Of a DNA stretch of 54,885 nucleotides, positions 28,344 through 39,080 are shown piece after piece (the first letter of the stretch is position 1; each line of letters opens with the position of its first letter). The notes beneath the pieces were generated by a model that did not search any database, was not told the origin of the DNA, and saw only the letters and a program-made list of their open reading frames with translations. Where the stretch lies: NCBI RefSeq assembly GCF_016744025.1, contig NZ_JADGFC010000006.1:1-54885 (forward strand), written 5' to 3'. The position numbers were made by a program, and so were the translations under genes. The DNA is from Sulfurimonas sp. Lineage in GTDB: Bacteria; Campylobacterota; Campylobacteria; Campylobacterales; Sulfurimonadaceae.

Positions 28344-31300
28344 CTATGCATTTTCTATTTCTTTAAAAATTATTGTCAAATCTTTACTAAGCTCTTTGAT
28401 ATGATCGATAGTGGCTTCTAAATCTATTAACGCATTATTATCATATTTTTCTATAAGTATGTTAGTTACTTCATGTAGTTCACGGTGTAGCACTTCAATT
28501 TTATTATACGCAGGATGTTTAGAATACAAGCGCTTACCATCTTCATATAACCACTCACCAAAACGACACTCTGTATGATTTAGTTTAGGTGGTGTTTTAT
28601 GTATGTCATTAAGATACGAAAATATGTTTTGTAACCATGCTTTATGTTCTACAAGAGCATATAATAATGGTAAATCATCACGATTTATAGGATTGGTATT
28701 TTTCCATTTTTCATTTGGCTTATACTCTTGTATCCAACCTGAAATCTCATTTGCTGGCATCGGATAAGCAATAATATAACCCTGAGCAACTTCGCATCCA
28801 AGCTTAAGCAGTATCTCACCATGCTCTATACTCTCTACACCCTCAGCAATAACTTCGCGTCTAAATGCACTTGATAATCCAAGGATACCATCTAAAATAG
28901 CCAAATCATCAGGGTCTTCCAACATACCACATACAAAACTACGGTCAATTTTGAGCTCTTTTGCAGGAAGACGTTTAAGATAGGTAAGAGAAGAGTAACC
29001 AGTACCAAAGTCATCAAGTGAAAAGAATATTCCTAGATCACTACACTCTTGCATAATATGTGAGATATGCACAACATCTGATAAGGCACTTGTCTCAAGA
29101 ACTTCAAGTATAAAATCTTTTGGTTTTATACTTGGGTAATTTTTGAGTAGACATTTTAATTGCTTTACAAAATCAATCTCTTGAAGCTGCATTGCATCTA
29201 CGTTTATACTTATTGGAAAGTTTATACCGTTTAGTTGAAACTCTTCAATCTGTTGCATCACACGGTCTAATACCCATTTTCCAAGTTTTACACAAAGAAC
29301 ATGATCTTGAATAATGGGTAAGAATCTACCTGGAGCAAGAATGCCATATTTTGGATGGTTCCATCGAATCAAGGCTTCTGCCCCAACTACTTCACCACTT
29401 TTCATGTTGATCTTTGGTTGATAATACATTACAAACTCATCATTTGTAAGTGCTATTGCTATCTCTTCTAAGCTCTCATGATGCGTTCTTAGCTTCTTGT
29501 CTTTTTGCGCGTCAAAAATACAATAACGATTTTTACCTAGGAGTTTTGCTTGGTACATTGCTTGGTCCGCTTGACGAAGAAGTTGATCTGCATCTGTCTC
29601 ATCACCAGCATCATAAAATGCCACTCCCAAACTTGCAGTTAAATGCATCTCGATATCGTCTATAACAACTTGCTGTGAGCTCGCATGCAGGAGTCTTTTT
29701 AACATAGGAGTACTATCTTCATGAGTTTTCAAGTCTAGTAAAACAGCAACAAACTCATCTCCACCTAAACGTGCAATAGTATCTCCATCACGAAGAGTAT
29801 TTTTCATGCGTTGTGCAACTAGAGCTAAGAGTTTGTCTCCATTGGCATGTCCGTGTGTGTCATTTACAGCTTTAAATCCATCTAGATCTAGATAAACAAC
29901 TGCTAAAGATAAGTTATGCCTAGCAGTTTGAGCTAAAGCTTGTTGAATACGGTCTGATAATAAAACACGATTTGGAAGTCCTGTTAAAGCATCATAGTGT
30001 GCAATATATTCTAAATGATGTTGATGTTGTTGACGTTCAGTAATATCCTCTCCTGCACTAAGACTTCCAAAAATCTTTCCATCCTCATCAAACTCATAAG
30101 AGCTATGCCATGCTATGAGACGTTTATCTCCTGATTTTGTTTCAATTGTATTTTCATAATATTCTGTACCTTCTTGCTTACCTGCCATAATATCAAGATA
30201 TATAGGATAAATAACTTCCATTCCTACTGGTTGTGATAGACATAATTCAAACCATAATTGCCCAATCAGTTCTTCTTGCGTATAACCAAGAAGCTCACAG
30301 CCTTTACGATTTATGAGGGTTATTATGCCATTGGCATCTAGCAAAACTATCATAGCTTCTACCGTTTCAAGATAATGCTCAAAACGATCTCTCTCTATAA
30401 TAAGCTTCTTTTGTAGTTCTTGTTTATGCGTGATATCACGGGCTGTGCCAAGAACTCCCATAAGTTTACCTTCAGCACTATACATAGCAACTTTTGTAGT
30501 TTGCAGAACCTCTTTGTGTCCATCACTCGCAAATATCAATTCTTTTTCTTCAACATACTCTTTAGAGTTTTCAATTGCTAATTGATCTTTTTTACGAAAA
30601 AAATCTGCGAGTTCTTTAGTAACAAAATCATAATCGTTTTTTCCAATAATTTCTGATTCTTTAGCTCCAAAAAATTCCTCAAAACGCGTATTACATGCCA
30701 AGAAATTACCATCTACATCTTTTAACCAAACTAAATCAGGAATTGTTTGTACTAATGTTTTAAGTAAATTTTTCTCATGATAAAGTTCTAATTCTATATG
30801 CTTACGCTCATCAATATTTACAAGTAACTTACTAAAAAGTTTAAGAAGTTCTGTATCATTATTAGTAAATGCATATTTTCTGCTTACTGTTTCAAAACCT
30901 ACAAAACCCTTACAAGCAGAATCTTTCATTAAAGGAAAAGTTATTAAACTTCTAATCTCTTTAGAAAGTAACATATCACGTAATTCTATATCTGCTAATA
31001 GAAAAACATCTTCTGATAATATTGGTTCACCACTTAAATGGATTTTCAACCACTTTGGGGCAATATCTAGTGAAATATTTTGAAGACTGTCAATTTTCGA
31101 TAAAATTCCTTCATTACACCATTCATAAGTATTAGATGATGTGTTTTTAGTAAAATCATAGTCAAATATATAAGCACGATCTGCTTCTACAAATGTAGCC
31201 ATAGTTTCAAGTGCAGAATTTATTGCAGGATCAATCTTCTCTAGAGGTAAGTTAATAAAAGAAGTAGAAAGATTTAAAAGAAGCTGTCTATATTCTTCTT

Positions 31301-31889
31301 GATACTCGACTTTTTTTTCAAAGTTTTTATGTGCTTTTAGTTCACGCATCAGACTTAAAGTATTTGAAGAAAATGCGCTGTAAATTGATATAATTATATC
31401 AGTTAATAAAGTACTTGAATTATTCACTTTATCATCTGAAATCATTCTAGCTTCTTCTATACTATTACCATCTTGGAGTGCGAAAACTATATAAGACATT
31501 TCACGATCTGATTCTAAAATATGTGAAGCAAGCCACTTTACTAAAAATTCTATAGCTTCACTTGCAAGTTCACAAAGAGTTTTAACATCCCTTTGTGATT
31601 TTAGTTTTAGAACTTTTTCTGAAAAGCTCTGATGTCCTTTTACATGTTCTTCATTAATAGAATCTAAAAGAATATGTTTTTCCCAAATTGCTTCTTCTGT
31701 TTGGAAATGATAATGTGTATAATCTATAAGTTCATCAAAAATAGTTTCTAGTTCTTCTTCATTTGAGTTATAAATCACATATCTGGCAAATCGATTAAGT
31801 ATTTCAACTAACTTACAATGTTGTTGATCTATCGTATCAAGACCTGTATTAAAATGATCATCCCATGGGAAGATATCAATAGATTGCAT
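28344..31889 (-). CDS. Hemerythrin-GAF-PAS-PAS-GGDEF-EAL-CZB c-di-GMP signalling protein
   Basis: HFNTGLDTIDQQHCKLVEILN...HYHFQTEEAIWEKH; RLGGDEFVAVL; EALIRWNHPKYG; C-terminal VEHKAWLQNIF...ECRFGEWLYEDGKRLYSKHPAYNKIEVLHRELHE. Confidence 0.88.
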   Translation of the reverse strand: MQSIDIFPWDDHFNTGLDTIDQQHCKLVEILNRFARYVIYNSNEEELETIFDELIDYTHYHFQTEEAIWEKHILLDSINEEHVKGHQSFSEKVLKLKSQRDVKTLCELASEAIEFLVKWLASHILESDREMSYIVFALQDGNSIEEARMISDDKVNNSSTLLTDIIISIYSAFSSNTLSLMRELKAHKNFEKKVEYQEEYRQLLLNLSTSFINLPLEKIDPAINSALETMATFVEADRAYIFDYDFTKNTSSNTYEWCNEGILSKIDSLQNISLDIAPKWLKIHLSGEPILSEDVFLLADIELRDMLLSKEIRSLITFPLMKDSACKGFVGFETVSRKYAFTNNDTELLKLFSKLLVNIDERKHIELELYHEKNLLKTLVQTIPDLVWLKDVDGNFLACNTRFEEFFGAKESEIIGKNDYDFVTKELADFFRKKDQLAIENSKEYVEEKELIFASDGHKEVLQTTKVAMYSAEGKLMGVLGTARDITHKQELQKKLIIERDRFEHYLETVEAMIVLLDANGIITLINRKGCELLGYTQEELIGQLWFELCLSQPVGMEVIYPIYLDIMAGKQEGTEYYENTIETKSGDKRLIAWHSSYEFDEDGKIFGSLSAGEDITERQQHQHHLEYIAHYDALTGLPNRVLLSDRIQQALAQTARHNLSLAVVYLDLDGFKAVNDTHGHANGDKLLALVAQRMKNTLRDGDTIARLGGDEFVAVLLDLKTHEDSTPMLKRLLHASSQQVVIDDIEMHLTASLGVAFYDAGDETDADQLLRQADQAMYQAKLLGKNRYCIFDAQKDKKLRTHHESLEEIAIALTNDEFVMYYQPKINMKSGEVVGAEALIRWNHPKYGILAPGRFLPIIQDHVLCVKLGKWVLDRVMQQIEEFQLNGINFPISINVDAMQLQEIDFVKQLKCLLKNYPSIKPKDFILEVLETSALSDVVHISHIMQECSDLGIFFSLDDFGTGYSSLTYLKRLPAKELKIDRSFVCGMLEDPDDLAILDGILGLSSAFRREVIAEGVESIEHGEILLKLGCEVAQGYIIAYPMPANEISGWIQEYKPNEKWKNTNPINRDDLPLLYALVEHKAWLQNIFSYLNDIHKTPPKLNHTECRFGEWLYEDGKRLYSKHPAYNKIEVLHRELHEVTNILIEKYDNNALIDLEATIDHIKELSKDLTIIFKEIENA

Positions 31890-31972
31890 ATATTCACTTT
31901 TTGTTAAAATTAATTAATTAAATATATATTATCAAATGTATACGAAATATTCACTTAGATTATTAAGAAATT

Positions 31973-34210
31973 TTATAATTCCAGTAAAACAGTATCTCTT
32001 CTTGTGACTTCAAATTTCTTACAAGCACTCTCAAAAGCACCGCTCTCACCTATGAGAATACACTTGTGTTTTGCTCTTGTGATAGCTGTATAAATTAGTT
32101 TAGTATTATGCATAATAAAGTGTGAAAAAGTCATTGGAATAACCACGATATCATATTCCATACCTTGAACTTTATGGATAGTAAGAGCGTATGAAAGCAT
32201 CAGATGTGATTTTATCTCTTCATACTCGTAAACTACTACTACATCTTCATTTGGATAGAATACGAACACTTGTTCATCATCCTCTTCTATCTTAAATAGG
32301 AGTCCACTCATACCGTTAAATATACGTCTTTGGTTTGAGTCTTCACCCATCTTAAAGCCATCAGCACTCCACGATGTCATATTCTCATTTTTAGTATGAA
32401 CTACCTTATCCATAAGTCTAAATTCACCGCCACCTTTTTTAACGCACTTTTTAGGATTTGGATTGAAGTACTCTTGTAAAACTACATTTAAATTATTAGA
32501 ACCAAGTGTTCCACCTTTCATCGGAGTAATAACTTGAAAGTAATTTAAATACTCTTTTATCTGTTTATTTTTTAGTCTATACCTTGCTTTTTCAACAGAA
32601 TCTACAACTTTATGAACTATCTCGGTAACTATCGCTTGAGCATTACCTTCTCTCATATCTTGCTGTTCTTGCGTAGAGAGTTGATTTTTTATAGCATAAT
32701 AATTTTGGATGCTAATATCTGTAAACTCAAAATCTTCATAAGTATCTCTATAGTTAGGAACTATGCCTTTACGGATATCGTTTGCTATAAGAGTTATGGC
32801 TTGGTCTTCGCTTTGTCTATAAATCTTTGTAAGTTTTACAGTAGGAGCTAACTCTAAAGTTAGTACATCACTTAGAACATTTCCTGCCCCTATTGGAGGA
32901 AGTTGAGCGTCATCACCTACAACTATAACAATAGCATCTCGGTGAACCTTTGCCATAAGTCTTGCAAATAATGATGAGTTAATCATAGATGCTTCGTCTA
33001 TCAAAACTACACGAAAAGGAAAGTCATCTCTATCTTCATACTTAACTATAAGAGATTGTATAGTTGCACTCTCATAACCTGTAGTATCTGCGATTCTCTG
33101 AGATGCAATACCACTCAAAGCACAAGTCATTATCTCTTTTTCTTCATATCTTGTGTTTAATAAATCAAGTATAGTTTTTGAAGTTGTACTTTTTCCTGTT
33201 CCCGCGTAACCAACTAAGAAAAGAAGAGAAGCACCTTCGTTTATTTTTTGTACTGCTTCTTTTTGCTGATCTCCAAGTTTAAGCTCTTTGGTTGCCAAGA
33301 ACTCATCTAAGTTTTTAACATATCCACCGCTATCTTTTTTAGCTCTTGATGTAAAAGTATCATATAGATATTTCTCTGAGTCATAAAGCCTAGCAGGAGA
33401 GACTCTATCGTTTTTCATAATTACAATACTTTGCTCACTAACTCTCTCAATTAGTGCTGCTTCGTAAAGATTGTTTTTAGAGTTAAAGCCTAAAAGCTCA
33501 TTGAGTCCTGAGAAGAGTATATCTTTTGCAACACAACTATTTCCTTGCTGTTCGCAGTAATTCATAAGAACATAGTCCATCGCTGAACTTATACGATTTT
33601 CATCTTCAGCAGTTACTCCCATCTTTAGTGCAAGTTCATCTGCTCTTTTAAAACCTATAGAATTTATGGAAGTAAGAATGTAAGGATTTTCTTTTATCTT
33701 TGAACATGGCTCATCCACATCTTTCATAGCAGATGCAATGGTAGTAAGAAGTGCTTGAGAGACATCAAAAGGGCTTAAAAATTCACCAAGTTTTCGCATA
33801 GAACGAAACTTTTTCCATGAAGCCTGAATCTTTTTAAGACGCTTCTCTTTGATGCCTTTAAACTCTAAAAGTCTCTCTATATCATTGTCTAAAATTTCAC
33901 ATAGTTTTTCATTTTCGAAGTGTTCTATGAGGTCACTAGAAATCTTTTTTGTAAAACCTTTTACGATTTTATTTAAGAAGAAAAAGAGTTGATTTTGATT
34001 TACTTTGATAGATTCAAATTTGAAAGTCTTACCGTACTTTTTATGTTCTTCGAAGTAACCGCTAAGAGTTATGGCAGAGCCTTTTATATGAGAGACTTCA
34101 CTCTCTAAGTAAGTACCACTTATCTTTTCACCAGTCATTAGGACTGCGATGAAAAAACCCTCATCTTCAAATAGAATACGGTCTATTTGACCAATGAGAG
34201 TTGTACTCAA
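31973..34210 (-). CDS. RecD2-like ATP-dependent DNA helicase (likely TTG start at 34210; ORF extends to 34339)
   Basis: LVGYAGTGKSTTSKTIL, VVLIDEASMINSSLF, YALTIHKVQGMEYD. Confidence 0.88.
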   Translation of the reverse strand: MSTTLIGQIDRILFEDEGFFIAVLMTGEKISGTYLESEVSHIKGSAITLSGYFEEHKKYGKTFKFESIKVNQNQLFFFLNKIVKGFTKKISSDLIEHFENEKLCEILDNDIERLLEFKGIKEKRLKKIQASWKKFRSMRKLGEFLSPFDVSQALLTTIASAMKDVDEPCSKIKENPYILTSINSIGFKRADELALKMGVTAEDENRISSAMDYVLMNYCEQQGNSCVAKDILFSGLNELLGFNSKNNLYEAALIERVSEQSIVIMKNDRVSPARLYDSEKYLYDTFTSRAKKDSGGYVKNLDEFLATKELKLGDQQKEAVQKINEGASLLFLVGYAGTGKSTTSKTILDLLNTRYEEKEIMTCALSGIASQRIADTTGYESATIQSLIVKYEDRDDFPFRVVLIDEASMINSSLFARLMAKVHRDAIVIVVGDDAQLPPIGAGNVLSDVLTLELAPTVKLTKIYRQSEDQAITLIANDIRKGIVPNYRDTYEDFEFTDISIQNYYAIKNQLSTQEQQDMREGNAQAIVTEIVHKVVDSVEKARYRLKNKQIKEYLNYFQVITPMKGGTLGSNNLNVVLQEYFNPNPKKCVKKGGGEFRLMDKVVHTKNENMTSWSADGFKMGEDSNQRRIFNGMSGLLFKIEEDDEQVFVFYPNEDVVVVYEYEEIKSHLMLSYALTIHKVQGMEYDIVVIPMTFSHFIMHNTKLIYTAITRAKHKCILIGESGAFESACKKFEVTRRDTVLLEL

Positions 34211-34211
34211 G

Positions 34212-35093
34212 TTATGCCTTAACTCTCTGTATTCTATCAGCCTCTTGAGCTTTGTAAAGCTCTGCACAACCTTTTGAAAGATCACGTATTTTAAGGATGT
34301 AGTTTTGTCTTTCTGTTTGAGAAATAGCTTTTCTAGCATCTAAAACGTTAAATGTGTTAGATGCAAGCATGCATAAGTCATAAGCAGGAAGAGGAAGTCC
34401 AGCTTCAAGTGCTCTTACACACTCTTGGCTTTTTGCTGTAAAATCAGCAAATAACATATCAGTATCTGCTACTTCAAAGTTGTACTTTGAGAACTGGATT
34501 TCACTCTCTTTATGAACATCTTTGTAAAGTGTTTTTCCATGCTCATTTTCATTCCAAACGATGTCAAAAATATTGTCAACACCTTGAAGATACATTGCAA
34601 GTCTCTCAGTTCCGTAAGTAATCTCAACTGCAACTGGATTACACTCTATACCGCCAACTTGTTGAAAGTAAGTAAACTGAGTAACTTCCATACCATTTAA
34701 CCACACTTCCCAGCCAAGACCCCAAGCACCAAGTGTTGGAGATTCCCAGTTATCTTCTACGAAACGAATGTCATGCTGTGATACATCAAGACCTAGGTAC
34801 TCTAAAGATTTTAAGTAAAGCTCTTGAATATTATCTGGAGATGGTTTTATAAGTGCTTGAAACTGATAGTAGCTTCCAAGTCTGTTAGGGTTTTCACCAT
34901 ATCTACCATCTGTAGGACGACGTGATGGAGCTACATAAGCAACGGACCACGGTTGTGAATCTAGTGAACGTAAAAAAGTAGCTGGGTGAAATGTTCCTGC
35001 CCCTGCTGGAATATCATAAGGCTGAACGATATTACACCCTTGTTTCATCCAAAATTCTTGAAGTTTTAGTAGCATTTCGCTGAAAGTAATCAT
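34212..35093 (-). CDS. glyQ: Glycyl-tRNA synthetase alpha subunit
   Basis: [50 protein letters not shown]. Confidence 0.97.
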   Translation of the reverse strand: MITFSEMLLKLQEFWMKQGCNIVQPYDIPAGAGTFHPATFLRSLDSQPWSVAYVAPSRRPTDGRYGENPNRLGSYYQFQALIKPSPDNIQELYLKSLEYLGLDVSQHDIRFVEDNWESPTLGAWGLGWEVWLNGMEVTQFTYFQQVGGIECNPVAVEITYGTERLAMYLQGVDNIFDIVWNENEHGKTLYKDVHKESEIQFSKYNFEVADTDMLFADFTAKSQECVRALEAGLPLPAYDLCMLASNTFNVLDARKAISQTERQNYILKIRDLSKGCAELYKAQEADRIQRVKA

Positions 35094-35124
35094 CTTATAA
35101 AGTACCTATATTAAATTTTTGGCA

Positions 35125-35982
35125 TTATACCATTTTACAAACTATATCGCCTACTTCTTTAGACAAAGAGTTTGCAACAACATCACATTTTACTTTGAGA
35201 AGAAAACATATATCTTTTCTGTGCGATGGACTCATACATTCGTAGTTTCCCATACCTTTAGATATAACCAAATCAACACTATCAAAAAGCTCTTTAGACT
35301 CAGCGTTTGCGCGGTTATATGTAAAACCAGGAGTATTTACTCCACTATCTACTAAAGAACAAAGCTTATCAAAACCTGCTTCTTTTGCCTCTTTCATAGT
35401 CACATCATTTATGATTGGATTTCCTCTAACCATATATGAGTACTTTGCATCTGGATATATATCTTTTAGTGTCTCAATGAAAAGATAGTCGAAGATATGT
35501 TCACCTACATTATCACCGATGATTAAAACATTTTTAGCGTTAGAGAGTTTCTCTCTAAACTTATCAAAGTCATTGTAAGCAAACTCTGTATGAAATACTT
35601 TTGATAGTTCTTCTTCTAGACAAAACTCAACAGCAGCAGCAAGATCTATAACATTTCCTGCAACGGCAGTTTTTGTAGCAGTTAGAAGCTTGTCATTAGA
35701 GTTACGAAGTTCTTCTTTTACCAGTGGGATAAAGGAGATTGCTTTTTTAGTAGAGAGTTCTTTTACTTCATCATAAAGGTCAGTTTTGTTGGCTATTTCA
35801 GCTATTTTTTCATAAACATAAGATGCTATTTCAGGAGGGTTGTCATCAAAGGAGAAGTCAGAACTCATCTCTTTAACTGTAGAGGTCATTTTATCTTTTA
35901 AAGATTCAGATGCATTTATAGCATCTGCGACTTTAACACTTTGGTTTATTATGCAACCAACACAAGCTTCGTCTATCGTCAT
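35125..35982 (-). CDS. DUF89 (ARMT1-like) family protein
   Basis: CVGCIINQSVKVAD; NVLIIGDNVGEHIFDYLFIETL; DLVISKGMGNYE. Confidence 0.85.
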   Translation of the reverse strand: MTIDEACVGCIINQSVKVADAINASESLKDKMTSTVKEMSSDFSFDDNPPEIASYVYEKIAEIANKTDLYDEVKELSTKKAISFIPLVKEELRNSNDKLLTATKTAVAGNVIDLAAAVEFCLEEELSKVFHTEFAYNDFDKFREKLSNAKNVLIIGDNVGEHIFDYLFIETLKDIYPDAKYSYMVRGNPIINDVTMKEAKEAGFDKLCSLVDSGVNTPGFTYNRANAESKELFDSVDLVISKGMGNYECMSPSHRKDICFLLKVKCDVVANSLSKEVGDIVCKMV

Positions 35983-36458
35983 TAGTTAGTATGTTCGTCG
36001 ATTGCTTTGTTCCACATTAGTTTATATTTTCTTCTCATGAACTCAACTTCTTGTTGAGAAAGTTTTAGTTGTTCTTGAAGTGTGTGGATAGTTTTACGAT
36101 CTTCGTCGTATAGTTCTTGAAGTGAACCTAGTGCTTCTCTTAAAAACTCATTTTCATTTTTTACAGAGACTATAGTCTCATCTTTAGCATCTAGGACTTT
36201 TTCATGAAGGTTTATGATAGTACCAATTGTTTTTTCAACAAACTGAGGTTGTACTAGCATCTCTTTAGTGTTATGAGCAGAGAGTTCTTTTAGTTGAGCA
36301 GGAACTACTTGATCTGAGCCTTTAGATGGGTCAATCATTCTAACACCGTCTTCTACTTTTACAGTTAGCTTTCCACGTTCGCATAAATCATCGATCGCTT
36401 TAATATCTAAACCTGTAAGTTCCATATACTCTTCATCACTCATCCACTTCATATCCAC
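35982..36458 (-). CDS. Campylobacterota-conserved DUF3972-like protein
   Basis: MDMKWMSDEEYMELTGLDIKAIDDLCERGKL plus a coiled coil; position between DUF89 and purE. Confidence 0.6.
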   Translation of the reverse strand: MDMKWMSDEEYMELTGLDIKAIDDLCERGKLTVKVEDGVRMIDPSKGSDQVVPAQLKELSAHNTKEMLVQPQFVEKTIGTIINLHEKVLDAKDETIVSVKNENEFLREALGSLQELYDEDRKTIHTLQEQLKLSQQEVEFMRRKYKLMWNKAIDEHTN

Positions 36459-36479
36459 CCCTTATGTAGGAAAAATCTA

Positions 36480-36977
36480 CTAAGCTATAATAGTTTCTAT
36501 TTCTAAAGAATCCATTTCAACTTTTTTAGCTTTAGCAATTCTATCTTCTTTTAGTTTTACTGATAACTCTTCATTATCAAGTGCTAACATCTGCATTGCT
36601 AAGTAAGCAGAGTTAATAGCTCCAGCTTTTCCTATAGCTACCGTAGCAACTGGCATTCCAGCTGGCATCTGAACAGTTGAAAGTAATGCGTCGATTCCAC
36701 TTAAAGCAGAAGCTGACATTGGAACACCAATAATTGGCTTAACAGTTTTAGAAGAAAGTACACCAGCTAAGTGTGCAGCCATACCGGCAGCAGCGATAAA
36801 ACACTGAGCACCTTTAGCTTCAGCTTCAGCGATATAAGTTGCTGTTCTCTCAGGTGAACGGTGAGCAGAAGAGATAATCATCTCAAAGTTAACACCAAAA
36901 GCTTCTAACGTGTCTGAACAAGACTTCATTACTTCATAATCACTTTTTGAACCCATTACGATTGATACAAATTTCAT
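36480..36977 (-). CDS. purE: N5-carboxyaminoimidazole ribonucleotide mutase
   Basis: IVMGSKSDYEVMKSCSDTL; SAHRSPERT; IAAAGMAAHLAGVLSSKT. Confidence 0.96.
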   Translation of the reverse strand: MKFVSIVMGSKSDYEVMKSCSDTLEAFGVNFEMIISSAHRSPERTATYIAEAEAKGAQCFIAAAGMAAHLAGVLSSKTVKPIIGVPMSASALSGIDALLSTVQMPAGMPVATVAIGKAGAINSAYLAMQMLALDNEELSVKLKEDRIAKAKKVEMDSLEIETIIA

Positions 36978-37017
36978 TTATTGTCCTATATTATTTTTTT
37001 AAAATTATACACTTTTT

Positions 37018-38310
37018 TTATTTCTTTTGATATGTATCCATTTCTGAATTTGCTGGAACTCTAAAGAACGTATATGATGGAAAGACTGTAGGCAGAGTTA
37101 TAGGGTTTACATTCCCACTATGAACTTCTTCCAAAATTTTTCCATTTTGAGCTTTTAACTCTTTTAGTTTCAAATAAAATTTTCCATCTCTTTCATAAGT
37201 AGAACCAATTTCATTATCAACTATATCAACTTTTGAACCAAGAGGATATACTACTTCCATCTCATCATTTGGCAAAGTTTTGTACTTACATAAAAAGTGT
37301 GTTCCATCTTCATTGACTTGACCAGACACTTGATGCGTTCCAAGTTGCATAGTAAAATCCAAACTCTGTGTATCGTGTTTTTCAAAAGGTCTTGATATAA
37401 GATAAGCATCTGTGTAACCGCGATTTTGAAGAGATTGTAATTCATACTGATAAGCTTCTGTATTACTCTCACCCTTATAAAAATCATTCAATGCCATTCT
37501 ATATGCTTTAGTAGTTGTTGCGGCATAATAAGCAGTTTTAGTTCTACCTTCGACTTTAATAGAATCAATTACACCACTTTCTAAGACTTCTTGCATGTGA
37601 GAAGCAAGGTTTAGATCTTTTGAATTCATGACATAAGTTCCAATGCCCTCTTCTTCTTCAAGCCTAAAGAGTGTTCCAGTCTCTGGATTTGCTGCATATA
37701 TTTCATAAGGAAATCTACAGTCATTTGCGCATGAACCACGATTTGGCACTCGTCCACTTTGAAGAGTAGAGATTAGACATCTTCCACTATATGCAAAACA
37801 CATTGAACCATGTACAAAAACTTCAAGTTCTAAATCTGGAAGTTCTTTTTTTATTGCTATGAGATCTTTTAGTGAAATTTCACGCGCTGTTATTATTCTT
37901 ACAGCTCCCATATCATAAAATATTTTTGCATCTAAAACATTCAAAACATTTGCCTGCGTTGAGAGATGCAAAGGAATCTGAGGAGCAAGATCATTACAAA
38001 GTTTTAAAACACCAGGAGTTGCTACAATAAAAGCATCAGGACCAAGTTCTGCCATAGCTAATATATGTTTTTTTAGTAGTGAAATCTGAGAATTAAATGG
38101 AAAACCATTTATTGTTGTATAGACTTTTTTACCACGAGTATGAGCGTAATCTATACCTTCTTTAAATTCTTCCATACTAAACTCTTTACCAGAACGTATA
38201 CGAAGTGAAAAATGACTCACTCCACCATAAACAGCATCTGCACCAAAATCAATTGCAATTTTTAATTTCTCTAACGTTCCTGCTGGAGATAATAGTTCTA
38301 CTTTATGCAT
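37018..38310 (-). CDS. Peptidase U32 family protein
   Basis: VELLSPAGTLEKLKIAIDFGADAVYGG; EVFVHGSMCFAYSGRCLIS; RGSCANDCRFPY. Confidence 0.92.
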   Translation of the reverse strand: MHKVELLSPAGTLEKLKIAIDFGADAVYGGVSHFSLRIRSGKEFSMEEFKEGIDYAHTRGKKVYTTINGFPFNSQISLLKKHILAMAELGPDAFIVATPGVLKLCNDLAPQIPLHLSTQANVLNVLDAKIFYDMGAVRIITAREISLKDLIAIKKELPDLELEVFVHGSMCFAYSGRCLISTLQSGRVPNRGSCANDCRFPYEIYAANPETGTLFRLEEEEGIGTYVMNSKDLNLASHMQEVLESGVIDSIKVEGRTKTAYYAATTTKAYRMALNDFYKGESNTEAYQYELQSLQNRGYTDAYLISRPFEKHDTQSLDFTMQLGTHQVSGQVNEDGTHFLCKYKTLPNDEMEVVYPLGSKVDIVDNEIGSTYERDGKFYLKLKELKAQNGKILEEVHSGNVNPITLPTVFPSYTFFRVPANSEMDTYQKK

Positions 38311-39002
38311 TAGTTTCCAAACTGCGCTAATAACGCTTCTATATCATCAGTAGATGCTACATCATTGTGTGTATCACCTGCGATGTGTGTTGCTGATGAG
38401 ACTCTTTTGTCATCATCTACCTTACCTTCAAACAGAGTATTCATATACTTAGAAAGTGCGCGCATTACATTTATAACACGTTCAATTTTCTGACGATGAA
38501 TATCTTGATACTGCATAATATCCATAACATTCATGATTGAATCACCACTATTTTGAAGCATCTCTAAAGTCTCATTTGCATCATGAAGTGCAGATTCATT
38601 TTTTTCTAACTGAGTTTTAAAAGCTTCAACTTCAGGGAATTTTTCACTAAGAGTAGTAAATAGTTCTATATTTGAACCTATTACTTCAATAACATTACTA
38701 ATATTTTCTTCTTTATCCATTAAATCATTACTAATAATCTCTATAATGTCAAAAATCTCTGTAGCTTTTTCTTCACTCTCTTTTGTTACATCATCAAGTT
38801 GATGTACCATTTTGTTCTCATCGGTTGCTGGAAGTGGCCATTGATGAGAAGTGTCATCATTGTATCCAGGAGGAAGACCTGTTTCTTGTGAGTCCTCTGA
38901 AGGTGCCGGTTCTTCTTCAATCTCTGCTGAGCTATCTTCTTCTAGTCCATCTATATTATCGATTTCCCCATTCATCATAGCATCTAGTTCTTCTTGAGTC
39001 AT
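38310..39002 (-). CDS. cheZ: CheZ-like chemotaxis phosphatase
   Basis: SIMNVMDIMQYQDIHRQKIERVINVMRALS catalytic-helix-like region; C-terminal STDDIEALLAQFGN. Confidence 0.7.
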   Translation of the reverse strand: MTQEELDAMMNGEIDNIDGLEEDSSAEIEEEPAPSEDSQETGLPPGYNDDTSHQWPLPATDENKMVHQLDDVTKESEEKATEIFDIIEIISNDLMDKEENISNVIEVIGSNIELFTTLSEKFPEVEAFKTQLEKNESALHDANETLEMLQNSGDSIMNVMDIMQYQDIHRQKIERVINVMRALSKYMNTLFEGKVDDDKRVSSATHIAGDTHNDVASTDDIEALLAQFGN

Positions 39003-39080
39003 TTTAATTCCCTAGCAAAATTTATTTATTGTCACTATAATAGCATAAAAACCTATAAGTTTTATTTCGGAGGTACAAAA

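Noticed and set aside
28344-31889. Possibility of a gene fusion or assembly chimera in the large GGDEF-EAL ORF
   Set aside because: Uninterrupted ORF with coherent domain order; multi-sensor c-di-GMP proteins are common, so no chimera is needed.
37251-37487. 78-aa - strand ORF within the U32 gene
   Set aside because: Alternative-frame artefact of a well-supported U32 CDS.
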